DNA of 64,000 bases from Lederbergia graminis (lineage in GTDB: Bacteria; Bacillota; Bacilli; Bacillales; Bacillaceae_C). The DNA lies in NCBI RefSeq assembly GCF_042655485.1, contig NZ_JBHSMC010000005.1, positions 1-64,000 of the forward strand. The letters are read 5' to 3'. The position numbers and the translations under genes are program-made. The stretch's first letter is position 1. Each line of letters begins with the position of its first letter. The notes below the pieces were generated by a model. The model was not told the DNA's origin. It saw only the letters and a program-made list of their open reading frames with translations, and ran no database searches. This document shows positions 1-8,340 of the stretch, one piece after another.

Positions 1-99
1 TAATGTAGCTCTGATTTGGTTTTTGTTTATTTAACCACTAAACATTCTTACCAAAATAACCTACGAATTTACGAGTAAGGAGCTAGTTTCGTTCATGAT

Positions 100-185
100 A
101 ACTCGACGCTTTACGCGTCTGTGGGGTCTCATCGAGGCCTTTATTCCCGCAGGAGTCTTCGTGTATTTCCTCCGCTGGTAACTAT
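100..185. repeat. Family A intergenic repeat, truncated copy (A1)
   Basis: GC-rich stretch in AT-rich surroundings. It carries the family A signature CTGTGGGGTCTCATCGAGG, then TTCCCGCAGGAGTCTTCG and TGTATTTCCTCCGCTG, and is almost the same as positions 34733-34812. The other half of the element (the CTTTCCGCGGG arm) is missing, so this is a truncated copy. Similar sequences are, as I recall, common between genes in Bacillaceae genomes; the function is unknown. Confidence 0.75.
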
Positions 186-206
186 AAAATTTTTGTAATT
201 GAGAAG

Positions 207-253
207 GTAACCGAACTATCTTGTTTTGAACAAGTTATGGTTCGGTTTTTATT
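207..253 (+). terminator. Intrinsic terminator (plus orientation)
   Basis: Inverted repeat AACCGAACTAT / ATGGTTCGGTT with an inner CTTGTT/AACAAG stem, followed by TTTTTATTT on the plus strand. It would end transcription entering from the left of the window. On the minus strand it lacks a strong T tract, so it is a weaker terminator for the gene at 287-1354. Confidence 0.6.
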
Positions 254-286
254 TGCAATCATTATCCATTGTCCAAGCTCTTCATT

Positions 287-1354
287 TTAATCCATTACAC
301 TCTTTAGAAGTCTATCATCATTCTTAGCTGGATTACCTCTTCCGTCCGTATTATTCGTAATAAAATATATCTCACCATTATCTATTAATACATCTCGAAT
401 GCGGCCATTCCCATCTATTAAAATAGTGGCTTCATTTGTTTGTAAATCAAACTTTCTTAATGCCTCGCCACGTAATGTTGCAATATACAAACTTCCATTA
501 TCGTATGCTATACCACTAGGTGCCCATGTGTTTCCGTTTGTATGATAGAGTGGTGTTTCCATATTTTCTTGCTGTTCATCCCCTTGGATGAATGGCCATC
601 CGTAATTCCTACCTGGTTCAATTCGATTTATTTCGTCATGTGCACTTTGACCATGTTCTGTTGCATATAATTTACCTTCTTCAGTCCATGCAAGCCCCTG
701 TGGATTACGGTGACCATATGAATAAATATAAGAATCTTGAAAAGGATTATCAGCTGGTATGGAACCATCTAGCTCCATCCTTAATATTTTTCCAGACAAC
801 TCATTAATATTTTGTGCAGAATCGGGATTTGCTGCATCTCCTGCTGTGACGTACAATTTTTGATCTGACCCTATTTTTATGCGACCTCCATTATGAATGT
901 CCGCTCCAGGAATTCCTTCTAATAATACATCTACTTCTTCCCATGAATTATCCTGTTTTTCGATACGAATAACCCGATTTTTCACTTTTCCTTGTTCCTC
1001 ATATGTATGGTAAGCATAAGCCTCTAAGTTAGTATTTGGAATAAGTTCTAAGCCTAGAAATCCACCTTCTCCACCTGTATACAGTTTCTTTTGCAATTGT
1101 ACAGGTAAGCGCATTGCATCACCTGTCTCCGTATTAATGGAAACGATGGTTCCATGACGTTCACTAATATAAAAAGTGGTTTCTTTTTTTGTGATTGCCC
1201 ATGGAACATGTAAGTTTTCAGCAATTTGGTTATTACTGACGCCAACATTTACTGGAATATCTTGATTATCTTCCGGTGTTGCATCGTTATCATTACCTGA
1301 ACATCCTACTAAAAATAATACGATGAAAATAAGCCAATATATTTGTTTCTTCAT
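287..1354 (-). CDS. Lipoprotein, PQQ-type glucose/sorbosone dehydrogenase family
   Basis: 355 aa. The N-terminus is a lipoprotein signal peptide (MKK, hydrophobic stretch, lipobox LVGC with Cys18), so the protein should be anchored on the outer face of the membrane. From about residue 44 to the end it reads as a six-bladed propeller of the soluble aldose sugar dehydrogenase family: HVPWAI, GGEGGFLGLELIPN, DIHNGGRIKIG, LYVTAGD, LSGKILRMELDG, YSYGHRNPQGLAW, TEHGQSAHDEINRIEPG and NYGWP are typical blade motifs. Family members oxidise sugars with PQQ, but many Bacillus members have no proven substrate and no PQQ synthesis genes are in the window, so the activity is an inference. The start ATG follows GGGAGGTGA. 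The gene stands alone. Confidence 0.85.
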   Translation of the reverse strand: MKKQIYWLIFIVLFLVGCSGNDNDATPEDNQDIPVNVGVSNNQIAENLHVPWAITKKETTFYISERHGTIVSINTETGDAMRLPVQLQKKLYTGGEGGFLGLELIPNTNLEAYAYHTYEEQGKVKNRVIRIEKQDNSWEEVDVLLEGIPGADIHNGGRIKIGSDQKLYVTAGDAANPDSAQNINELSGKILRMELDGSIPADNPFQDSYIYSYGHRNPQGLAWTEEGKLYATEHGQSAHDEINRIEPGRNYGWPFIQGDEQQENMETPLYHTNGNTWAPSGIAYDNGSLYIATLRGEALRKFDLQTNEATILIDGNGRIRDVLIDNGEIYFITNNTDGRGNPAKNDDRLLKSVMD

Positions 1355-1436
1355 TTAATCACCTCCCATACTACTAAGTTATACCCGATTTCCTATTACT
1401 TGTTACAGAATTCTAGGATTTTTTTATTGTGAAATA

Positions 1437-1545
1437 GACATTAGTCTGGGTACATCGGACAGTTAACTGAACGCGACAGACAGTATTCACTTGGTCTTGG
1501 ACAGTATACTCTGCTCGACAGACAGTAATCACGCATACTGTCATA
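1437..1545. repeat. Short imperfect direct repeats
   Basis: Between the sugar-dehydrogenase gene and the pheT terminator. CGACAGACAGTAWTCAC occurs twice (1474-1490 and 1516-1532, 42 bp apart), and GGACAGT occurs at 1456 and 1499, so a roughly 42-bp unit appears twice in degenerate form. No open frame or hairpin with a T tract explains it. Function unknown. Confidence 0.55.
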
Positions 1546-1549
1546 ATAA

Positions 1550-1579
1550 AAAAACGAGCTGAATCATCAGCTCGTTCCG
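1550..1579 (-). terminator. Terminator after pheT
   Basis: Minus strand ACGAGCTGA TGAT TCAGCTCGT followed by TTTTTTT, ten bases past the pheT stop codon. A compact 9-bp stem with a strong T tract ends the pheST operon. Confidence 0.9.
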
Positions 1580-1589
1580 TTCTCAGAAG

Positions 1590-4004
1590 TTATCCTCTTA
1601 GCTCCGCTCCTGCTTTATCCTTTACAGCGGCAAGTACTTTGTCATGTGCACGTACTACTTCTTCATCTGTAAGTGTTTTTTCAGGGTCGATATATGTTAA
1701 GGAGAATGCAATAGATTTCTTACCTGCTTCCATCTTTTCACCTTCATAAAGGTCAAAGACATGAACAGATTTCAATAGTCGACCACCAGCATCTTTAATA
1801 ATATTTGTTAACGTACCGGCAGTTACTCCCTTATCCACTACTAACGCAATGTCTCTAGAAATCGATGGGAATTTAGGAATTGGAGTGTATTTTAATTCCA
1901 GTAATTGTGTATTGAATAATGGACTAGCTTTTACTTCAAATACATATGTGTTTTTCAAATCTAATTCTTTTTGAACAGTTGGATGGACTTGACCAGCGAA
2001 ACCAATTACTTCTCCATCAAATAAAATTTCTGCAGTTCTTCCTGGATGCATACTATCCAATTGGGCTGCACGCCATTCTATATGAGAAGCAATATCTAAT
2101 TTTTCAAATAAGCCTTCTAATATTCCTTTTACTACATAGAAATCAACTGGTTTCTTCTCACCTTGCCATGCATTATCCACCCATAGGCCAGTTAATGCAC
2201 CTGCAATATGTTCACGTTCTTCTGGCTGCACATTTTCCCCTTGACTCAAGAATACAGAGCCAATTTCATATAATGCGATAGAATCATGTTGGCGAGCAAC
2301 ATTATAAGAAATTGATTCTAATAACTGAGGAATAATACTAAGTCTTAAACGACTGCGTTCTTCACTCATCGGCATTGCTAGTTTGACTGGTTCACGACTT
2401 TCAATTGCAAAGTGCTGTGCTTTTTCTTCACTTGTTAAGGAATATGTTAGTGCTTGATAAAGCCCAGCTCCTTCTAAAAATCCTTTTGCAGTACGACGCT
2501 TCTCTTGTAAACTTGTTAAACCACCAGCAGTAGCTGAACCTTTAGGCAATGTTTTTGGTAAATTATCATAACCATATAATCTAGCTACTTCTTCTACTAA
2601 GTCCTCTTCAATCTTAATATCACCACGACGAGTCGGTACAGTAACTGTAAAAATTCCTGCTTCTACTGTTGCATGAAACTGTAGTCTAGCAAAAATCTGT
2701 AGCACTTCTTCTTCTGTAATATTGGTGCCTAGTACACGATTAATTTTTTCTAATGAAATAGAAATGACAGCAGGTTCAACTGTTAAATGATCTGCTTCCA
2801 CTCTACCACTTAGCACTTCACCACCCGCTAGTTCAGCGATTAATTGTGCAGCGCGTTCTGCTGCAGGGCGTACTCTGTTTGGATCCACCCCTTTTTCATA
2901 GCGACTGCTAGCTTCACTACGTAAACCATGGTGTTTAGAAGTTGCACGAATCGACGGGCCAGTAAAGTATGCTGATTCTAGAAGAATAGTTGTAGTATCA
3001 TTACTCACTTCAGAATCAGCTCCCCCCATTACACCTGCAAGTGCAACTGGGACGTTACCATTTGTAATAACTAACTGATCCTTCGTTAATGTACGTTCCA
3101 CATCATCTAAGGTTGTAATTTTTTCCCCTTCATGTGCATGGCGAATGACAACTTCCTTCGAACCAAAGCGGTCATAATCAAAAGCATGTAGTGGTTGACC
3201 ATATTCTAATAAAATATAGTTTGTAATATCTACTACATTGTTATGTGGTCTAATACCCGCTGACATAAGGCGAGTTTGCAGCCATAGTGGAGAAGGACCA
3301 ATTTTCACGTTTTTAATTACTTTAGCTGTATACAGTGGGTTATCTTGCTCCGCTTCTATTTTAACAGATACGTAATCTGCTGCTTTTTCAGATGAAGTTG
3401 CACCAGCTAATTCTGGTAACTTCACTTCTCTTCCTAGAATAGCTGCTGTTTCATAAGCAACACCTAACATACTTAAAGCATCTGCACGATTTGGTGTTAA
3501 ATCAAGCTCTAATACTTCATCATCTAAATTTAGTAATTGAAGAGCATCTGCGCCAACTTCCGTTTCTGGAGGGAAATTATAAATTCCATCTGCAAATTCT
3601 TTCGCAACAAGCTTTCCTTCAATCCCTAGTTCTTGTAAGGAACAAATCATACCATTGGAAACTTCACCGCGTAATTTTGCTTTCTTTATTTTAAAGTTCC
3701 CTGGTAGCACAGCTCCAACTTTTGCAACTGCTACCTTTTGTCCTTTTCCAACATTTGGTGCACCACAAATAATTTGAACAGGCTCCTCTTCCCCAACATC
3801 AACTAAACATTTATTCAATTTATCTGCTTCTGGGTGTTTTTCGCATTCGAGAACGTGCCCAACAACGACACCTTTTACGCCATTGCTTAATTGCTCAACA
3901 CCGTCCACTTCAATTCCACTTCTAGTAATCTTCTCTGCTAATTCTTCGGCAGTGACTCCTGTCAAATCGACATAATCCTGCAGCCATTTATATGAAACAA
4001 GCAT
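1590..4004 (-). CDS. pheT: Phenylalanine--tRNA ligase beta subunit
   Basis: 804 aa, the usual bacterial PheT length. It forms the alpha2-beta2 enzyme with PheS and carries the editing site for mischarged Tyr-tRNA. Domains in order: N-terminal part beginning MLVSYKWLQDYVDLTG; an EMAP/OB-type tRNA-binding domain about 40-155 (GHVLECEKHPEADKL, ICGAPNV); B3/B4 editing domain about 210-400 (PHNNVVDITNYILLEYGQP, SRYEKGVDP); B5 domain about 405-475; catalytic-like core; C-terminal ferredoxin-like anticodon-binding domain about 710-804 (KFPSISRDIALVV, LTYIDPEKTLTDEEV). It follows pheS by 18 bp with a GGAGGT site, so the two are one operon controlled by the T-box upstream of pheS. Confidence 0.98.
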   Translation of the reverse strand: MLVSYKWLQDYVDLTGVTAEELAEKITRSGIEVDGVEQLSNGVKGVVVGHVLECEKHPEADKLNKCLVDVGEEEPVQIICGAPNVGKGQKVAVAKVGAVLPGNFKIKKAKLRGEVSNGMICSLQELGIEGKLVAKEFADGIYNFPPETEVGADALQLLNLDDEVLELDLTPNRADALSMLGVAYETAAILGREVKLPELAGATSSEKAADYVSVKIEAEQDNPLYTAKVIKNVKIGPSPLWLQTRLMSAGIRPHNNVVDITNYILLEYGQPLHAFDYDRFGSKEVVIRHAHEGEKITTLDDVERTLTKDQLVITNGNVPVALAGVMGGADSEVSNDTTTILLESAYFTGPSIRATSKHHGLRSEASSRYEKGVDPNRVRPAAERAAQLIAELAGGEVLSGRVEADHLTVEPAVISISLEKINRVLGTNITEEEVLQIFARLQFHATVEAGIFTVTVPTRRGDIKIEEDLVEEVARLYGYDNLPKTLPKGSATAGGLTSLQEKRRTAKGFLEGAGLYQALTYSLTSEEKAQHFAIESREPVKLAMPMSEERSRLRLSIIPQLLESISYNVARQHDSIALYEIGSVFLSQGENVQPEEREHIAGALTGLWVDNAWQGEKKPVDFYVVKGILEGLFEKLDIASHIEWRAAQLDSMHPGRTAEILFDGEVIGFAGQVHPTVQKELDLKNTYVFEVKASPLFNTQLLELKYTPIPKFPSISRDIALVVDKGVTAGTLTNIIKDAGGRLLKSVHVFDLYEGEKMEAGKKSIAFSLTYIDPEKTLTDEEVVRAHDKVLAAVKDKAGAELRG

Positions 4005-4022
4005 TATTAATACCTCCCGTCA

Positions 4023-5060
4023 TTATTCTTGAACTGAAAATTGTTGTAAAAAGCGAATATCATTCGTATAGAAGTGACGAATATCATCAATTCCATACTT
4101 CAACATCGCAATTCGTTCTGGTCCCATTCCAAATGCAAAACCTGTGTACTTTTTAGAATCAAACCCTGCCATTTCTAGTACGTTTGGATGAACCATTCCT
4201 GCACCAAGAATTTCAATCCAACCTGTTTGCTTACAAACTCGGCAGCCGTCTCCCCCACAGATTTTACAAGAAATATCCATTTCTACAGATGGTTCTGTAA
4301 AAGGGAAGAAGCTTGGACGAAGGCGAATTTCGCGATCTTGACCGAACATTCTTTTCGCAAATACTTCCAATGTTCCTTTCAAGTCACCCATTGTTATATT
4401 TTCATCAATTACTAGACCTTCAATCTGTGTAAATTGATGAGAGTGAGTTGCGTCATCATTATCACGACGATACACTTTACCAGGACAAATAATTTTCACT
4501 GGTCCTTTACCTTCATGTTTTTCCATTGTGCGTGCCTGTACTGGTGATGTATGTGTACGCATTAGAATGTCTTCTGTTATGTAGAAGGAATCTTGCATGT
4601 CTCGAGCTGGATGACCTTTTGGCAAATTCAATGCCTCAAAGTTATAGTAATCTTGTTCTACTTCAGGACCTTCAGCGATTTTATATCCCATACCAATAAA
4701 TAAGTCTTCAATTTCTTCTATAATTTTAGTTAATGGATGCTTACTACCAGTTCTAGCTGGACGACCTGGAAGTGTAACATCAATTTTCTCAGCTTCTAAT
4801 TGTTTTAACACTGCTTCTTCTTCAAGTGCTTGTTGCTTCTTCGTAATTTCCTCTGTAATTGATTCTCTAATTACATTTACTAGTGCCCCCATTTTCGGGC
4901 GCTCTTCTGCTGATAGTTTCCCCATTCCACGTAACACTTCTGTAATCGGTCCTTTTTTACCGAGATACGCAACGCGGACGTCATTTAATTCTTTTAGATT
5001 TGTTGCAGCTTTTACTTTTTCTAAAGCTTCTGTTTGTAGACTATTTAATTTTTGTTCCAC
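4023..5060 (-). CDS. pheS: Phenylalanine--tRNA ligase alpha subunit
   Basis: 345 aa, full length. Class II synthetase catalytic subunit. An N-terminal coiled-coil (residues 1-85, LQTEALEKVKAATN...) binds tRNA. The catalytic core shows motif 1 (GYKIAEGPEVEQDYYNFEAL), motif 2 (GKVYRRDNDDATHSHQFTQIEG) and motif 3 (GFAFGMGPERIAMLKYGI). A CKICGGDGCRVCKQTGW segment near residue 265 carries four Cys, common in Bacillus PheS. First gene of the pheST operon; the start lies behind AAGGAGGTTTTACAAG. Confidence 0.98.
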   Translation of the reverse strand: MEQKLNSLQTEALEKVKAATNLKELNDVRVAYLGKKGPITEVLRGMGKLSAEERPKMGALVNVIRESITEEITKKQQALEEEAVLKQLEAEKIDVTLPGRPARTGSKHPLTKIIEEIEDLFIGMGYKIAEGPEVEQDYYNFEALNLPKGHPARDMQDSFYITEDILMRTHTSPVQARTMEKHEGKGPVKIICPGKVYRRDNDDATHSHQFTQIEGLVIDENITMGDLKGTLEVFAKRMFGQDREIRLRPSFFPFTEPSVEMDISCKICGGDGCRVCKQTGWIEILGAGMVHPNVLEMAGFDSKKYTGFAFGMGPERIAMLKYGIDDIRHFYTNDIRFLQQFSVQE

Positions 5061-5087
5061 TTGTAAAACCTCCTTCTAAATTTTGCC

Positions 5088-5349
5088 AAATAAAAAAAGC
5101 CCATCCCCCAAAAAAGGGACGAGGCTTTGGTCGCGGTACCACCCTTATAAACATTTACATGTTCACTTCATTGGAATAACGGCATTGCCGGGGTATCTTT
5201 ACACTAATCAATATTAATGGTCCCGATACCGACTCAGGAGGTGAACTTCACCTAGATTCCACTGCAAATGCTCACAGTCAAAGGCATTTACTTCCTTAAA
5301 GCTTTCTCTGGTTACTTTTCTCCGTCATTGTCATTTCATTTATTCAGAT
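5088..5349 (-). promoter_or_regulatory. T-box leader of pheST (Phe, specifier UUC)
   Basis: Minus-strand leader between a promoter at 5356-5384 and pheS. The T-box AGGGTGGTACCGCG is at 5132-5145, directly followed by a terminator hairpin (AGCCTCGTCCC ... GGGGATGGGCT, then TTTTTTT) at 5088-5127. In the stem I region GAAG-TTC-ACC-TCCTGAG places a Phe UUC specifier at 5243-5245 (read on minus). It aligns with the Thr leader in this window (ACC followed by ACC and TTTGA), which supports the call. Uncharged tRNA-Phe is expected to favour the antiterminator and read-through. Confidence 0.93.
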
Positions 5350-5355
5350 AATCAC

Positions 5356-5384
5356 ATTATAGACGTTCTAAAGTGTGATTTCAA
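5356..5384 (-). promoter_or_regulatory. Promoter of pheST T-box operon
   Basis: Minus strand TTGAAA, 17-bp spacer, TATAAT: a near-perfect sigma-A promoter. The -35 box sits 2 bp from the stop codon of the methyltransferase gene upstream, so the spacing is very tight. Confidence 0.85.
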
Positions 5385-5386
5385 AT

Positions 5387-6142
5387 TTATTTGCGTAAAT
5401 GGTACATTAAAATACCAGCAGCAATTGCAACATTTAATGATTCACTCTGACCGTATATAGGTATATACAAATTTTGAGTTGTCTGTTGTAGGATTTCTGG
5501 ATGAACTCCTGCACCTTCATTCCCCATAATTAATGCAAAGGAATCAGATGGATCTACATGTTTAAATGGTACTGCATTTTCCAGTGCTGTACCATAGATA
5601 GGAACCCCTGCAGTTTTTAGTTTCTTCATCCAATCAAATATATTTCCAACCTCTGTTTGGATGTGAAAATGACTACCTTGTGCAGAACGAATTACCTTTG
5701 GATTATATAGATCTCCAGACCCTTCACCAAATATGACAACATCTACTCCTGCAGCATCCGCTGTTCTAATCATGGTCCCAATATTTCCTGGATCTTGTAC
5801 CGCATCAAGTAGTAAAAAACGTTTATATGAATTAATATCTTTCGTTTGATTCTTTTTACGACATACCGCAAAGACACCTTGAGATGTTTTCGTAGTAGAA
5901 ATAACTTTACTTACCTCCGGTGAAACTGTAGTGATGTTTCTTCCACTTTGTAGCCAATTGACAGGTATCTCAATACCCTCCTGAATCATTAATTCGAGTA
6001 TATCATCCGTTTTTAACGCTTCTTCTATTAGATGTGATCCTTCAATTATGTAAGTTCCTGTAATATCACGTTCTTTTTTTAGTTGTAACTTTTTCCAGTC
6101 TTTAACCTTTTGATTTTTTGTTGATTGAATATGTTCCACAAC
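5387..6142 (-). CDS. SpoU/TrmH-family RNA 2'-O-ribose methyltransferase (YsgA-like)
   Basis: 251 aa from a GTG start. SAM-dependent methyltransferase of the SPOUT class, acting on rRNA or tRNA in the cytoplasm. An N-terminal RNA-binding segment (STKNQKVKDWKKLQLKKER, IEGSHLIEEAL) precedes the three SpoU motifs: LLLDAVQDPGNIGTMIRTAD, FALIMGNEGAGVHPE and the knotted C-terminal IPIYGQSESLNVAIAAGIL. I chose GTG at 6142 because the upstream AGGAAAGGA is well spaced for it and the product then starts like B. subtilis YsgA; an in-frame ATG at 6169 would add nine residues. The exact target nucleotide cannot be read from the sequence. Confidence 0.88.
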   Translation of the reverse strand, partial: VVEHIQSTKNQKVKDWKKLQLKKERDITGTYIIEGSHLIEEALKTDDILELMIQEGIEIPVNWLQSGRNITTVSPEVSKVISTTKTSQGVFAVCRKKNQTKDINSYKRFLLLDAVQDPGNIGTMIRTADAAGVDVVIFGEGSGDLYNPKVIRSAQGSHFHIQTEVGNIFDWMKKLKTAGVPIYGTALENAVPFKHVDPSDSFALIMGNEGAGVHPEILQQTTQNLYIPIYGQSESLNVAIAAGILMYHLRK

Positions 6143-6310
6143 TTCAATTCCTTTCCTACTACATATCATGTGTGTAGTTGCAAAGCCAAACGTTTACTAT
6201 AACTCTAATTTCACTTCGTTAAAGAGTCACTATTGCTTTACTAATATTATACATATTTTTTTATCTTTGCGAAAAACTAACACTGTATGATCTGAAAAGG
6301 AGCTGAAATT

Positions 6311-6517
6311 ATGAATTTAAATTTACGTAAAGCCATTATTGCTAATGTTTCTGGAAATTCTCAAGAGCAGCTAAAAGATACAATTGTAGATGCTATTCAA
6401 CGTGGAGAAGAAAAAATGCTACCAGGATTAGGAGTGCTTTTTGAAGTCATCTGGGAACATGCAGATGATCAAGAAAAGAGTATGATGCTTGAGACATTGG
6501 AAGATGGATTAAAATAA
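6311..6517 (+). CDS. sspI: Small acid-soluble spore protein SspI
   Basis: 68 aa. Starts MNLNLRKAIIANVSGNS and contains the conserved HADDQEK segment and the acidic LEDGLK end of SspI proteins, which are packed in the forespore core. AAGGAGCTGAAATT gives a good ribosome site. The gene stands alone and is divergent from the methyltransferase gene, as in B. subtilis. Direct evidence that the organism forms endospores. In B. subtilis the gene is expressed from sigma-G; I could not place a convincing sigma-G promoter. Confidence 0.95.
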   Translation: MNLNLRKAIIANVSGNSQEQLKDTIVDAIQRGEEKMLPGLGVLFEVIWEHADDQEKSMMLETLEDGLK

Positions 6518-6521
6518 TACA

Positions 6522-6560
6522 TAAAGTCCCAAGTTTTTCACTTGGGACTTTTATTGTTTT
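6522..6560 (+). terminator. Terminator after sspI
   Basis: AAAGTCCCAAGT TTTTC ACTTGGGACTTTT, just past the sspI stop codon; a stem of about 11 bp with a T-rich tail. Confidence 0.85.
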
Positions 6561-6594
6561 AAAAAGACCTCTTTTACGGGATCTTCGATGAATA

Positions 6595-7035
6595 TTATTT
6601 AGATTTTGCAAGTATTCTTCCCAATAAAAATGCTAGTAAGCTAGCAATTAAAGCAATTAATATACAAGTGATGGAAAGGGTAAAATTATCAGGATTCTCA
6701 AAAAAATACTTAATACTATATAAAGGTCCTATTACAAGGAAGATTGCTGGTAACGTAAGCAATATGAGTGACTCAATATAATTCCCTAATAAGAATAATA
6801 CAAGTCCTATCCCCCAAAAGATTAGAATAACGGCAATATAGCTATATTTCTTTTTCCTTCCCATGACAAACGAATAGGCGAACCAAATGAGGATTAATAA
6901 AATCGATGATAGCGCCTGCAATAAATTCGGTTGTCCACTTTTAGAGAACACCTTGAAATTAATAATAATAAATGGAATTGCAATGATAACTGCATATAAT
7001 AAATTTAATAAAATAAATTTAATTTTATCTCTCAT
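6595..7035 (-). CDS. Predicted integral membrane protein, unknown function
   Basis: 146 aa, not recognised. It reads as four to five hydrophobic membrane segments: about 8-25 (FILLNLLYAVIIAIPFII), 41-57, 66-86 (YIAVILIFWGIGLVLFLLG), 88-106 and 122-141, with a basic GRKKKY loop after the second and a basic C-terminus (GRILAKSK). No catalytic motif seen. It lies between sspI (opposite strand) and the M42 peptidase gene with its own spacing, so no operon partner suggests a job. Confidence 0.7.
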   Translation of the reverse strand: MRDKIKFILLNLLYAVIIAIPFIIINFKVFSKSGQPNLLQALSSILLILIWFAYSFVMGRKKKYSYIAVILIFWGIGLVLFLLGNYIESLILLTLPAIFLVIGPLYSIKYFFENPDNFTLSITCILIALIASLLAFLLGRILAKSK

Positions 7036-7147
7036 AAACTCTGCTGCCTTTCTATCAATCTAGTGATTTTATCATATCATATCAAAATTTGTAATGTAAA
7101 CCGTTTTCAAAATTGTGCCTAGCTCAGGAAGATTTGATAAAACGATT

Positions 7148-7184
7148 AAAAAAAACCGAAAATCAGTGAAGATTTTCGGTTCAA
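7148..7184 (-). terminator. Terminator after the M42 peptidase gene
   Basis: Minus strand AACCGAAAATC TTCACT GATTTTCGGTT followed by TTTTTT. Perfect 11-bp stem, a few bases past the stop codon. Confidence 0.9.
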
Positions 7185-7188
7185 CTTA

Positions 7189-8274
7189 TTAATCAAATGT
7201 AATTTTATCAACAGTCTCACGATCAAGTCTTTTTACAACTTCTGTAATTAACTTCACTGCATTTTCAAAATCATCACGATGGAGAATTCCTGCGTGAGAA
7301 TGGATATATCGAGTAGCAATTGTAATGGCAAGGGATGGTGCCCCTTCACCTGCTAAGTGTGTGGACCCCGCATCTGTCCCTCCACCAGGAATTGCATCAA
7401 ATTGATAAGGAATATTCAATTCATCCGCAACATTTGTCACAAGATCACGCAATCCTTTATGAGATACCATCGATGCATCATATAGAATTATTTGTGGGCC
7501 ATCTCCCATTTTACTCATTGCTTCTTTTTTACTTATTCCAGGAGTGTCACCTGCAATACCTACATCAACAGCAATGGAGATATCTGGTTGAATTTTATTA
7601 CTTGCCGTTTTAGCACCACGTAATCCAACTTCTTCTTGAACAGTTGCCACACCATAAACAACGTTATCATGTTTTTCATTTTGTAAATTCTTAAGTACAT
7701 CAATTGCAATCGCACATCCAATACGATTATCCCATGCTTTTGCAAGCAACATTTTATCGTTATTCATGACAGTGAATTCAAAATAAGGAACTGCCATGTC
7801 GCCAGGGCGAACTCCCCACTCTAATGCTTCTTCTCGGCTAGAGGCACCAATGTCAATAAACATATCTTTAATATCAACCGGTTTTTTACGAGCTTCTGCA
7901 GACAATATATGTGGCGGTTTAGAGCCAATGACTCCAGTAATGTCCCCTTTAGATGTCACTACTGTAACTCGTTGGGCAAGCATAACTTGAGACCACCAAC
8001 CACCAACTGTTTGAAAACGCAGGAAGCCTTTATCATCGATTTGCGTAACCATGAAACCAACTTCATCTAAATGACCAGCAATCATAATTTTAGGTCCATT
8101 TTCATTTCCTGATTTCTTTGCAATTAAGCTTCCTAATCCATCTGTTTCCACTTCATCTGCATAAGGTGTTATGTATTTCTTCATTACTTCTCTTGGTTCA
8201 TGCTCATTTCCTGGAATTCCTTTAGCATCTGTTAAATCTTTCAACATCGTAAGTGTTTCATCAAATTTTGGCAT
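7189..8274 (-). CDS. ysdC: M42-family metallo-aminopeptidase (YsdC)
   Basis: 361 aa from ATG 8274. Cytoplasmic di-metal aminopeptidase of the M42 family (dodecameric TET-like enzymes). Metal and catalytic residues are visible in order: IAGHLDEVGF (His ligand and catalytic Asp), AKAWDNRIGCAI (bridging Asp), VQEEVGLRGAKTA (catalytic Glu and Glu ligand), AVDVGIAGD (Asp ligand), GGGTDAG, and SHAGILHRDD (His ligand). The start follows AAGGAGGCACAAC; an in-frame codon 24 bp upstream has no ribosome site. Same locus as B. subtilis ysdC, which was once annotated as a glucanase; the active-site motifs support a peptidase. Confidence 0.93.
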   Translation of the reverse strand: MPKFDETLTMLKDLTDAKGIPGNEHEPREVMKKYITPYADEVETDGLGSLIAKKSGNENGPKIMIAGHLDEVGFMVTQIDDKGFLRFQTVGGWWSQVMLAQRVTVVTSKGDITGVIGSKPPHILSAEARKKPVDIKDMFIDIGASSREEALEWGVRPGDMAVPYFEFTVMNNDKMLLAKAWDNRIGCAIAIDVLKNLQNEKHDNVVYGVATVQEEVGLRGAKTASNKIQPDISIAVDVGIAGDTPGISKKEAMSKMGDGPQIILYDASMVSHKGLRDLVTNVADELNIPYQFDAIPGGGTDAGSTHLAGEGAPSLAITIATRYIHSHAGILHRDDFENAVKLITEVVKRLDRETVDKITFD

Positions 8275-8340
8275 GTTGTGCCTCCTTATAACTTTCATTT
8301 CCCACTTTTCATTCTATACATAATATGGATTTTACATCCA

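Noticed and set aside
7335..7613. Plus-strand open frame inside the M42 peptidase gene
   Set aside because: Shadow of a strongly conserved gene: low-complexity His/Leu-rich translation and no start signal.
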